21,957 nt of DNA from Burkholderiales bacterium UBA2647 (GTDB taxonomy: Bacteria; Pseudomonadota; Gammaproteobacteria; Burkholderiales; Burkholderiaceae_E), in assembly GCA_002359635.1 (NCBI GenBank), contig DENJ01000120.1, positions 111,990 to 133,946 on the forward strand, given 5' to 3'. Shown here piece after piece: positions 15,004 to 21,957 of the stretch. How positions within the stretch are numbered: the first letter of the stretch is position 1; every line of letters starts with the position of its first letter. The translations under genes were made by a program, and so were the position numbers. The notes beneath the pieces were generated by a model that made no database searches, was not told where the DNA came from, and saw only the letters and a list, made by a program, of their open reading frames with translations.

Positions 15004-16167
15004 GTGAAGCAGCGACAAGAAGCGAACATCATAGAACGGAATCACAGTCGAACCTTGCGACTTTTGCTGATCGGCATGATTTGCTTGCATGCGAGCATGG
15101 CGATTTCCCGCATTGCGGCAAGCCTGTGGGTCTTAAATGCAGGATACGGTGAGTGGTCCGTCGGCTTGCTCTTGAGCTTGTATTCGGCCGGTCCGATGCT
15201 GCTTTCCTGGTGGGCAGGTGGACTCAGCGATCGCTATGGATTCCATCGCCCCATGCGGATTGCGGTCGGCCTGGCTGTTTTCGGTGGACTTGCACCCGCT
15301 ATTCACCCAAGCCTAGCAAGCATTGGTTTGGGTAGTCTTCTTACCGGCACGGCGTCCTCGATTGGCGCTATCGCCGTACAACGCGCTGCGGGTCGCCTAA
15401 GCGAGCAAGGCGCCAATTTGAAACGCGTTTTTAGCTGGATCGCCATCGCGCCAGCCGTCTCCAATGCCATCGCACCGGCAATCAGTGGCGCCCTCCTCGA
15501 TTATTCAGGCTTTGTCACAACACTGCTTGTTGCCGCGGTAATTCCTGCATGTGCGCTCTATGTTTGCGTCAAGGTACCCGTTGAAAACCTGGGCCTACGG
15601 GGCACCCAAGCTTCGCTTCGGGAGGCGATCGATTTGTTAAGCATCAAAGCCTATCGCCGTATGCTCTTACTGAATCTGGTCACGATCTCAAGCTGGGATG
15701 CTCACCTATTTGTTGTGCCAGTACTCGGGCACGCTCAACAATTATCGGCCACACAGATTGGCATCGTCCTGGGCGTTTTCTCGGCAGCGAGCATCCTGAT
15801 TCGAATGGCTATCGTGCGGTGGGCCGAAGCCTTCAAGGAAAAGACAGCGATGCGGGTGGCGGTTGTCATTGCAATGCTTGGCTTTTTGGCCTACCCCTGG
15901 CTCGAAGGATTCCGCTTGATGTTGGTCGGTTCTGCCTGCCTTGGCATGAGCCTGGGTTCAGTACAACCGATGCTCTTATCGTCAATCCATCAGGTCACGC
16001 CTGACGGGCGACAGGGACAAGCACTTGGATTACGTTCCATGGCGCTTAACGGTATCAATCTTGTCATGCCTTCAAGTTTCGGTCTCATAGCCAATCTCAG
16101 TTCTAGCGCCCTACCGATGAGTATCATGGGCATACTGCTTGGCCTATCCCTATGCTTATTACGTTGA
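15004..16167 (+). CDS. MFS transporter
   Basis: From the GTG at 15004 the protein has 387 residues with about 12 hydrophobic segments, beginning with TLRLLLIGMICLHASMAISRIAASLWVLNAG. Between segments 2 and 3 lies GGLSDRYGFHRPMRI, a version of the MFS motif A loop. The frame stays open back to 14878, but that part overlaps pcaH and is polar. No start has a good ribosome binding site; 15004 and the ATG at 15076 are the main options. It is divergent from pcaH, so it may carry an aromatic acid or its product across the inner membrane, by context only. The sequence is not clearly of the PcaK (aromatic acid/H+ symporter) type. Confidence 0.8.
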   Translation: MKQRQEANIIERNHSRTLRLLLIGMICLHASMAISRIAASLWVLNAGYGEWSVGLLLSLYSAGPMLLSWWAGGLSDRYGFHRPMRIAVGLAVFGGLAPAIHPSLASIGLGSLLTGTASSIGAIAVQRAAGRLSEQGANLKRVFSWIAIAPAVSNAIAPAISGALLDYSGFVTTLLVAAVIPACALYVCVKVPVENLGLRGTQASLREAIDLLSIKAYRRMLLLNLVTISSWDAHLFVVPVLGHAQQLSATQIGIVLGVFSAASILIRMAIVRWAEAFKEKTAMRVAVVIAMLGFLAYPWLEGFRLMLVGSACLGMSLGSVQPMLLSSIHQVTPDGRQGQALGLRSMALNGINLVMPSSFGLIANLSSSALPMSIMGILLGLSLCLLR

Positions 16168-16253
16168 ACCGTTGCTGGACGCCGCCTTGAACCCATGCTT
16201 AATGATGCGTTGAACCGGTGCTGGAATTTTGCCCCCATGCTCAAGCGCTTAAG
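16148..16253. repeat. Degenerate short tandem repeat after the MFS gene
   Basis: The 18-mer CGTTGAACCGTTGCTGGA at 16162-16179 recurs at 16208-16225 with one mismatch (46-bp period). It alternates with CCCATGCTTA-like decamers near 16148, 16192 and 16234. The first unit includes the MFS stop codon. The end of the block, CTCAAGCGCTTAAG (16240-16253), is a near-perfect palindrome. The 101-nt gap to the hydrolase gene holds nothing else I recognise. Confidence 0.6.
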
Positions 16254-16268
16254 ATGACGGTTTAAGCC

Positions 16269-17105
16269 ATGTGTCGGATTATCTTTTCGCATGCTAATGG
16301 ATTCCCGGCATCCACCTACCGATTGATCTTTCAAGGGCTTCGCCTTGCAGGCCATCGGGTGGATGCGATCGAGTGTATCGGTCATGACCCCAATTACCCA
16401 GTCAGCAGCAACTGGCCTATGCTGGTCAAGCAACTGGCAGCGTTCGCAAAGGCCAGTGCAGATCAGCAAGCGGCCCAAGCGACATGGCTTTTAGGGCATT
16501 CACTGGGGGGTTATTTGAGCATGCTCTGTGCGGCCAACCATGCCACGCTTGAAATGCCAAAAATTGCCGGTGTCATTGTGCTTGATGCGCCGATCATTGG
16601 CGGATGGAAAGCGCAAGGCCTTCGCCTGATTAAACGAAGTCCACTGGTTGGCGCTTTGCTACCAGGTCGACTCAGCAGGAAGCGTCGAAGACAATGGCCT
16701 GACAAAGAAGCCGTCCGCAGTCACTTTGAAAACAAACGGCCTTTTCGCCGCTGGGATCCGAGGCTGCTTGATGACTATGTGAATTTCGGCACGCGGGATG
16801 CATTGGATCGACAGGGTTTTCCCTGCCGCGAGCTTGTGTTCGACCGCGATATTGAAACTTTAATTTATAACACGGTTCCAGATCATTTAGAACGTTATTT
16901 TTATTCAAACCGCATCGCGTGCCCGCTGATTTACCTAGGGGGCATGCAATCCCGGGAAGCCAGACAAATCGGCCTTGAGAGCACCCGCAAACTGCTCCAT
17001 AGCCTTCCACATAGTGCATTCATCGACATGGAAGGCAGTCACCTCTTTCCGATGGAATATCCGCGGGACACCCTAAACACCATCTTGAAAATATTGCCCC
17101 CATAA
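16269..17105 (+). CDS. Alpha/beta hydrolase
   Basis: The protein has 278 residues. SHANGFPAST near the N-terminus is the oxyanion-loop HG-type motif, GHSLGG (76-81, nucleophile Ser78) is the nucleophile elbow, and DMEGSHLFPME supplies the likely catalytic His near residue 262. The acid residue is not obvious. No signal peptide is seen, so it is probably a cytoplasmic esterase, thioesterase or C-C hydrolase; the substrate cannot be told. The basic stretch LSRKRRRQW in the cap region is notable. The ATG lacks a strong ribosome binding site. The gene ends 4 nt before the convergent amidohydrolase gene, so the two 3' ends almost touch. Confidence 0.82.
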   Translation: MCRIIFSHANGFPASTYRLIFQGLRLAGHRVDAIECIGHDPNYPVSSNWPMLVKQLAAFAKASADQQAAQATWLLGHSLGGYLSMLCAANHATLEMPKIAGVIVLDAPIIGGWKAQGLRLIKRSPLVGALLPGRLSRKRRRQWPDKEAVRSHFENKRPFRRWDPRLLDDYVNFGTRDALDRQGFPCRELVFDRDIETLIYNTVPDHLERYFYSNRIACPLIYLGGMQSREARQIGLESTRKLLHSLPHSAFIDMEGSHLFPMEYPRDTLNTILKILPP

Positions 17106-17109
17106 GCCC

Positions 17110-18813
17110 TCAGCAGCTTTGGAATACTGCCTTTGCATCGAAGCTTCGCATTAACTGGCCGGAAAGCTTGGATCCTTCAATCAACCCATGATCATCTGCG
17201 ACCTGAGTGCCGTTGACCCATACGCCATGAACGCCCAAGGCATCGGTATGCAAACGTGCCGCGCCGCCGGGCAAATCATGGATACGCCGCTTTGCACCTC
17301 GGCCGACGCGATGCGGATCAAACAAAAGCAAATCGGCCGCGTAGGATTCGCGCAGCAGTCCGCGCGACGTCATGCCGAAGATCGCAGCACTCTGGGCCGT
17401 GAGCTTGTAGGCGGCCTGTTCAAGACTCATCACGCCAAGGTCGCGCACCCAATGTCCCAGTAAGTGAAGACCAAAACCTGCATCGTTAAAAAATGTAAGA
17501 TGCGCACCCGCGTCACTGAGCGAGACAAGACTGTGCTGATGGTTCAGCATGCGGGCAACTTCTACTTCATCACTGTTAAGCAGTTGCGCGGTGAAAACCG
17601 TTTGCAGATCCTCACTCAGGGCAAGATCCAGCATGACATCAAGCGGGTGGCGTCCGTTTTGCGCGGCGAGTTCAGCCAGACTGCATTGTTCAAGATGGAC
17701 ATTGGCGGCATTAGCCACCTCAACAATGTGCACCTTATCCCATTCCCCGTTAAAAAGTCGAAAAACGGCAGGAGCGTCAAGTTCAGCTTTCACGGCTTGC
17801 CTGAAAGAAGCATCAGCGAGCTTGACTCTCAGCGCCGCAGCTTCGAGGCCAAGCGCCGGCTTCCAGGACTGTAAACCTTCCACAGGATAAGGTGATGCCA
17901 GGGTGAAGTCCATGGTAAGCGGGCAACAGGAGACCTGAGCAATCAAGGGATTGCCACGTCGATTGGCCGCAGTAATCGCATCCAAGTCTTTGAACACAGC
18001 ACCGCCATTGGTGCTGTTATGCAGCAGCGCAGCAATCATCACCGGGCGTTTGGATTGTTGTGACATCTCTTCTAGAAACGATATCGGCATCTGACCACCC
18101 TTGGTCACCATATAAACACCACCACCCCGACAGGCCATCGCACGAATCAGCGATAAATGTTCATGGTCGCTGGCAAGCCGCGATGGCATCGGTGTGCCCG
18201 CCTCACCGTTGTGGGCTGGGCTCGTACTGCTTGCTAAACCGACGGCGCCGGCTTGCATCGCATCGCGAACAAGTTTTGTCATTTGATCTATTTCTTGTTG
18301 CGTTGCCTCACGCTCTGTCGCTGAGGCACCCATGACATAGGTCCGCACCGACGAATGTCCCACATAGGCTGCCAAATTAACGGCGCTACCCTGAACCTCC
18401 AACATGCCGAGATACTGCGAAAAACTTTCAAAATCCCATCGAATGCCAGCGCGCAACACGTCCAAAGACATGCCCTCGACCTGGGTGAGATTACGCATGG
18501 TTCGCTCGCGATCCTCAGGCTTGCAGGGCGCGATTGCAAAGCCACAATTGCCAATCACCGCTGACGTGACCCCAAGCGCTGGCGAGGGGCGCACATAAGG
18601 ATCCCAGGTGACCTGGGCGTCAAAGTGAGTGTGGCTGTCAATAATGCCTGGCATAAGCGCCAAACCGTCAGCCTCGATAACGCGCTTGGCGTCACGCTTT
18701 AACTCGGGCGCAATCCCAGAAATCATCCCCTCACGTACCGCAAGATCACCTCGAAAAGACGGTCCGCCACTGCCATCAATAAGACACGCGCCCCTGATCA
18801 ACAAATCATCCAC
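17110..18813 (-). CDS. Amidohydrolase of the N-acyl-D-amino-acid deacylase (D-aminoacylase) family
   Basis: The protein has 567 residues, within the size of the long branch of this family. MPGIIDSHTHFDAQ gives His61 and His63, GNCGF the metal-ligand Cys90, and LSDAGAH (Asp434, His438) the catalytic Asp and a further ligand. GLHLLGHWVRD follows as in relatives. Family members remove acyl groups from N-acyl-D-amino acids, but many of this length act on unknown cyclic or acyl amides, so the substrate is open. GTG at 18813 is preceded by AAAGGG and overlaps the oxidoreductase gene by 8 nt. It is the last gene of the regulator-dioxygenase-oxidoreductase-deacylase unit and converges on the alpha/beta hydrolase. 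Confidence 0.88.
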   Translation of the reverse strand: MDDLLIRGACLIDGSGGPSFRGDLAVREGMISGIAPELKRDAKRVIEADGLALMPGIIDSHTHFDAQVTWDPYVRPSPALGVTSAVIGNCGFAIAPCKPEDRERTMRNLTQVEGMSLDVLRAGIRWDFESFSQYLGMLEVQGSAVNLAAYVGHSSVRTYVMGASATEREATQQEIDQMTKLVRDAMQAGAVGLASSTSPAHNGEAGTPMPSRLASDHEHLSLIRAMACRGGGVYMVTKGGQMPISFLEEMSQQSKRPVMIAALLHNSTNGGAVFKDLDAITAANRRGNPLIAQVSCCPLTMDFTLASPYPVEGLQSWKPALGLEAAALRVKLADASFRQAVKAELDAPAVFRLFNGEWDKVHIVEVANAANVHLEQCSLAELAAQNGRHPLDVMLDLALSEDLQTVFTAQLLNSDEVEVARMLNHQHSLVSLSDAGAHLTFFNDAGFGLHLLGHWVRDLGVMSLEQAAYKLTAQSAAIFGMTSRGLLRESYAADLLLFDPHRVGRGAKRRIHDLPGGAARLHTDALGVHGVWVNGTQVADDHGLIEGSKLSGQLMRSFDAKAVFQSC

Positions 18814-20161
18814 GACTTATCCCTTTCTTGAAATCTGCCTCCATGGACTTTCTAAATCGAACGCTCGGGTCCTTTGAATCAACATGAACATCGGACCACC
18901 GTAAAGGCGCACCAGACTTAACCGCGCGTTTGAGCTTGATCCCATGGGCCAAGCCGAGCGGCAAGCCACCAAGCCTGAGCGAATCAGCTGCGGTCATCAA
19001 TCGCCCGTAGACTGTGAATCCGCCTTCCCCATCTAATGACTCCCCCGCTTTAAGATCGCGTTTGGCCGTCGCAACCACATCGGCATACCAGTCGATTGGC
19101 GAAGCGGTCGGCTCTGCTCTTAAACCGACCGATGCAACGCTAATGCCCAATTCAAGTCCAATCAAATGAAAGGGCTTATACATCGCGGTGAACTCACCCG
19201 AGGGATCGGTTACCAGGCCGTATTCCTTGAAGCAGCGCCGAACATAGGCGCTGTCACCGGCCATGGTGACGTAGACGCCCCAGCGCAAATCGCGAAACAC
19301 CGGTCGACCATCACGTTCTAGACTTGATATCACTTCAACCTGCCCGCGATGCGACAATACACCGCCCGATTCACGCGGTTGCAACACCCTCGCCAAATCA
19401 TCAACACCGCAAGGCGGAAACTGCAGCCCGTCGCTGGCGGGCATTAAGCCGCTCGCGTTTGACACCGCTGCCATTTCAATAGCCGATTTCGTGCCATCCA
19501 AGAACGAATTGAACATTTGAGCGTTCATGCCACCGAGCTTGGCATCGGACTCACTGATACCGTAATGTGACCACACCGTTGCCGGTGTCGATTGATGGAA
19601 GGCAGGCAGGTATTTCGTCCCCTTGCCAGCAGCAATCACTTCAAAACCGCTGGCCCGCGCCCAGTCCACCATCTCACAGATCAATGCGGGCTGATCACCG
19701 TAGGCGAGCGAGTAAACAATCCCAGCCTCTGCAGCTTTCCTGGCCAACAAGGGGCCAGCCAAGGCGTCAGCTTCAACATTCACCATCACAATATGCTTGC
19801 CGTGTTCACAGCAGGCAAGCACGTGGGCAATGCCAGCTGCAGGGCTTCCGGTAGCGTCGATGACGATGTCAATGCCTGAACTTGCAATCAATGCCATCGC
19901 ATCGTCTGTAATGAAGCACTGGCGTGAACGCAGCGCGGCAGCGAAGGATTTTGCACTTAACTCAGCCGACTCAAAACCAACACGTTTGAGGCTTTCCCTC
20001 GCGTGCCCAGGATTAAGATCTGCCACGGCCAATAAATGCATACCCGGCGTTTTGCGCACCTGGGCCAAGAACATCGACCCGAACTTTCCTGCCCCGATCA
20101 AGCCAATACGCAAGGGTTCCTCCTCGGCCTCGCGCTGCACGAGCATCCGATAGAGGTTCAT
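18806..20161 (-). CDS. Gfo/Idh/MocA-like NAD(P)-dependent oxidoreductase with C-terminal SAF domain
   Basis: The protein has 451 residues. LRIGLIGAGKFGSMFLAQ (GxGxxG at 23-28) begins a Rossmann fold, and VIDATGSPAAG follows on the fourth to fifth strands. The middle part resembles homoserine-dehydrogenase-like proteins. The end (KRDLKAGESLDGEGGFTVYGRLM, then KLKRAVKSGAPLRWSDV) is an SAF domain of the antifreeze/FlgA type. Proteins of this two-domain layout are usually named only as oxidoreductases, sometimes wrongly as FlgA. The start ATG overlaps the dioxygenase stop (ATGA at 20158-20161). The likely role is oxidation or reduction of an amino-acid-like substrate made by the dioxygenase, which is inference. 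Confidence 0.85.
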   Translation of the reverse strand: MNLYRMLVQREAEEEPLRIGLIGAGKFGSMFLAQVRKTPGMHLLAVADLNPGHARESLKRVGFESAELSAKSFAAALRSRQCFITDDAMALIASSGIDIVIDATGSPAAGIAHVLACCEHGKHIVMVNVEADALAGPLLARKAAEAGIVYSLAYGDQPALICEMVDWARASGFEVIAAGKGTKYLPAFHQSTPATVWSHYGISESDAKLGGMNAQMFNSFLDGTKSAIEMAAVSNASGLMPASDGLQFPPCGVDDLARVLQPRESGGVLSHRGQVEVISSLERDGRPVFRDLRWGVYVTMAGDSAYVRRCFKEYGLVTDPSGEFTAMYKPFHLIGLELGISVASVGLRAEPTASPIDWYADVVATAKRDLKAGESLDGEGGFTVYGRLMTAADSLRLGGLPLGLAHGIKLKRAVKSGAPLRWSDVHVDSKDPSVRFRKSMEADFKKGISRG

Positions 20162-21060
20162 ACGGGAGCAGCCTCAGTCTGATCTGCCTTGTGGGCGAGC
20201 TCAGCGGTCCATGCAACCGGGCCGTCACCTCGCTGCATCGCCAACGCATCAACTTCGTGCCCGGGCCAGGGCAAACCACTCACCTCCTCTCGAAGCAAAC
20301 AATCGTCGTCCAAGGTCATGATGGGCATGAAGTTTCGATGTGCAATCCATGGGGGACGTTTTGCACGGCGAATGTGATTGGAGACAGTACAAAGACTGAG
20401 ATAAACAATCACACGATCCCAAGGACTCATGTTCGAGGGCGATCCATGGACGAGGCAGCCATGAAACATCAACATTGAACCGGCGGGTCCCTTGGGTGCC
20501 ACCATGCCGCCTTTGGCAACAAGTGCTCGAACCTTGTCATTATCGAGCGTCCAAAGCGGATAGCTTGTTGTCTTTAAGTCGTGGCCAGCCGCAACCACAC
20601 CCTCACGATGAGATCCCGGGATGAAATACAAAGGGCCGTTGAACTCATTGACCTCATCGAGAAAGATCGCAACATTCATCGCCCGCGGCTCTGGCATACC
20701 GTCATCGTTATACCAAGTCCCATAATCTTGATGCCACTGCCACACATCACCATCAAAGGCTTGTTTGCCGTTGATCTTGAACTGGTGCATGTAAACCGGT
20801 TCTCCGAAATACTGCTGAACGGGCTCCACCATGCGCGGATGCCGGGCAAGCTTTGCGAAGACATCGCTATAAGTATGCGCAGCAAAACTCGTTCGCGGGG
20901 TGACGCCGTTTTTTTCTCGAATAATCTCAGGACGAAACTCCCGATAAATCGCCGGCACCTCATGCCGAAGAACCCGCATTTCCTGTTCCGAAAACAAGGA
21001 AGGAAAAAACAAATAGCCGTCTTGCTCAAATTGCTCCAATTGCTGCTGCGTCAGTTTCAT
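20158..21060 (-). CDS. Phytanoyl-CoA dioxygenase family hydroxylase, ectoine-hydroxylase-like
   Basis: This 300-residue Fe(II)/2-oxoglutarate oxygenase has the facial triad in WQWHQDYGTW (His110, Asp112) and VHGSPSN (His205), with Arg216 in WDRVIVY for 2-oxoglutarate. GMPEPRAMNVAIFLDEVNEFNGPLYFIPGSH is shared with EctD and related hydroxylases. However, the EctD signature FxWHSDFETWHxEDG is changed, and no ectABC genes are nearby, so ectoine is unlikely to be the substrate. AAGGAG 7 nt before the ATG fixes the start, although it lies 35 nt inside the regulator gene. It is the first enzyme gene of the operon. It would hydroxylate an amino-acid-like compound by family precedent; the actual substrate is unknown. 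Confidence 0.9.
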   Translation of the reverse strand: MKLTQQQLEQFEQDGYLFFPSLFSEQEMRVLRHEVPAIYREFRPEIIREKNGVTPRTSFAAHTYSDVFAKLARHPRMVEPVQQYFGEPVYMHQFKINGKQAFDGDVWQWHQDYGTWYNDDGMPEPRAMNVAIFLDEVNEFNGPLYFIPGSHREGVVAAGHDLKTTSYPLWTLDNDKVRALVAKGGMVAPKGPAGSMLMFHGCLVHGSPSNMSPWDRVIVYLSLCTVSNHIRRAKRPPWIAHRNFMPIMTLDDDCLLREEVSGLPWPGHEVDALAMQRGDGPVAWTAELAHKADQTEAAPV

Positions 21061-21733
21061 CCGAAATCTCCTTTTCTAGAAGCTGTTGAATCATAAATTC
21101 GCTGGCGGCACGACCATGGCCCTGGCTCAGGGTGCTCGCAAGATTGACATCACCGGCCGCCACCGCTTCGGCAATGGCCTCATGCTCATCCCAGACGTTG
21201 CAACGAAGCGAATCGCCGTGCAGTACAGCGCCCATAACACGTCGAATGTGGCACCAATGCATTTTGGCGCTCGAAAGAATCAAGGGATTGCCGGAAGCTT
21301 CGTAGAGGGCGTGATGAAATGCCATGTCCGCGTCAATCAGCGCCGACAAATCCTTCGCGGAGGCGGCATGCCGGCCCGATTCAATCAGCGCAGCGTCAAG
21401 CCGGATGGATTGTTCAGCCGCAAGCGCCGCAGCCAGGGCATCCAAGGCACTCCGAAGCTGATAAACCCAATCGATCACTTTGGGCTCAAGCGGCGCTATC
21501 TGAATGCCTCTGCCCGGCGCATCCAAGACCAAACCGTCGCGCTTCAGCAATCGCAAAGCCTGAAGGACAGGCTGGCGCGACACGTCAAATTGCGCCGCGA
21601 GCTGTTCCTGCGTAACACGATGCGCGGGCGCAAGCGCTCCTGAGCTGATGGCTTTGACGAGTTCGTCATAGACCTGATCAACAAGATCGGGTGCACTGAT
21701 GAGTTTGGGAAGCATCGACATAAGGGTCAGCAT
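21026..21733 (-). CDS. GntR family transcriptional regulator, FCD subfamily
   Basis: From the ATG at 21733 the protein has 235 residues. Its N-terminal winged helix-turn-helix includes VYDELVKAISSGALAPAHRV and EQLAAQFDVSRQPVLQALRLLKRDGLV. A helical FCD domain follows, with DADMAFHHALYEASGNPLI (metal-ligand Asp and His), HIRRVMG and WDEHEAIAEAVAAGD. FCD proteins bind small carboxylates and usually repress catabolic operons. ATGs at 21721 and 21715 and a GTG at 21793 are other possible starts; none has a clear ribosome binding site. It overlaps the dioxygenase gene by 35 nt and is first in the unit, so it probably regulates its own operon through the palindrome at 21851-21867. Confidence 0.9.
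   Translation of the reverse strand: MLTLMSMLPKLISAPDLVDQVYDELVKAISSGALAPAHRVTQEQLAAQFDVSRQPVLQALRLLKRDGLVLDAPGRGIQIAPLEPKVIDWVYQLRSALDALAAALAAEQSIRLDAALIESGRHAASAKDLSALIDADMAFHHALYEASGNPLILSSAKMHWCHIRRVMGAVLHGDSLRCNVWDEHEAIAEAVAAGDVNLASTLSQGHGRAASEFMIQQLLEKEISDETDAAAIGAI
21068..21073 (-). promoter_or_regulatory. Ribosome binding site deciding the dioxygenase start
   Basis: AAGGAG on the minus strand, 7 nt before the ATG at 21060, inside the 3' end of the regulator gene. It supports the 35-nt overlap as real. Confidence 0.7.
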
Positions 21734-21850
21734 CGCGTCTTGGGCAGTGATTACAACGCCTGATGCACAGACTGAAGGGCGTCCGTATGACACGCCGAGC
21801 GATCATTCCCTATCAAGACGCTCGCTAAATATCAATCAGGCACCGAGCTC

Positions 21851-21867
21851 CTGTACACGGTATACAG
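21851..21867. promoter_or_regulatory. Near-palindromic operator candidate for the GntR regulator
   Basis: CTGTACACGGTATACAG is a 17-bp inverted repeat centred on 21859 with one mismatched pair. Its GTAxAC half-sites resemble the GTATAC cores often seen for FCD regulators. It overlaps the last two bases of the predicted -10 box and covers the predicted transcription start. Confidence 0.6.
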
Positions 21868-21894
21868 AATACTCAGTGCCCTGAGAGATTGCAA
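21866..21894 (-). promoter_or_regulatory. Sigma70-like promoter of the regulator-dioxygenase operon
   Basis: On the minus strand TTGCAA (21894-21889) is followed by exactly 17 bp and then TATTCT (21871-21866). Transcription would start near 21858, inside the near-palindrome. The leader to the regulator ATG is about 125 nt and holds a weak stem (CGAGCG at 21796-21801 with CGCTCG at 21819-21824, 17-nt loop). No coding feature is seen from 21794 to the window end. Confidence 0.55.
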
Positions 21895-21957
21895 GCTCCG
21901 ATCGCTGTTAGCTCAGGTCGCTAATCTTTGCTGATCGTCCTTGACCACGATACCTCG

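Noticed and set aside
17464..17874. 136-residue plus-strand frame opposite the D-aminoacylase-like gene
   Set aside because: The opposite strand encodes the conserved deacylase core. This frame is a by-product of its codon use.
20158..21060. Naming the dioxygenase as ectoine hydroxylase (ectD)
   Set aside because: The iron and 2-oxoglutarate residues fit, but the EctD signature is altered and no ectoine synthesis genes are present.
21086..21643. 185-residue plus-strand frame opposite the GntR gene
   Set aside because: It is antisense to the FCD and helix-turn-helix domains and has no recognisable domain.

Overview
The window looks like chromosomal DNA of a heterotrophic, probably soil or aquatic, betaproteobacterium, possibly Burkholderiales. 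The reasons are moderate GC, tight gene packing, the long E. coli-like form of ArgG, and protocatechuate and CoA-ester catabolic genes. This placement rests on protein resemblance by eye only. I see no tRNA, rRNA, transposase, phage gene or CRISPR array. Nearly every base is coding.

Layout. (1) At 1-4309 (+) a tightly coupled run begins outside the window: a family III CoA-transferase (CaiB type), two class I CoA-transferase-like subunits, an L-asparaginase and an OmpA-domain envelope protein. Junctions are ATGA/GTGA overlaps or a 4-nt gap. (2) At 4397-6528 (-) lie glucose-6-phosphate isomerase with a repeat-bearing N-terminal extension and a small secreted protein overlapping its stop. (3) At 6548-9181 (+), divergent from pgi, lie an M20 amidohydrolase and an unrecognised helix-turn-helix plus coiled-coil protein. 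(4) At 9322-10995 (-) lie argG and a short DUF1992 protein. (5) At 11148-14989 (-) is a 4-hydroxybenzoate/protocatechuate operon, pcaH-pcaG-pobA followed by a second flavin monooxygenase. PobA makes protocatechuate and PcaHG opens its ring. (6) At 15004-17105 (+) lie an MFS transporter, divergent from pcaH, and an alpha/beta hydrolase, separated by a small degenerate repeat. (7) At 17110-21957 (-) is a four-gene unit: FCD-type GntR regulator, phytanoyl-CoA/ectoine-hydroxylase-like dioxygenase, Gfo/Idh/MocA-SAF oxidoreductase and N-acyl-D-amino-acid deacylase-like amidohydrolase. All genes overlap, and a sigma70-like promoter upstream touches a 17-bp near-palindrome.

The best candidate for an undescribed system is region 7. 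It combines a hydroxylase, a dehydrogenase-like enzyme and an amide hydrolase under one local regulator, which suggests a catabolic pathway for an N-substituted amino-acid-like compound. The substrate cannot be read from the sequence. The region 1 operon is second: two unrelated CoA-transferase types beside an asparaginase, with the expected catalytic glutamate of the class I B subunit apparently missing.
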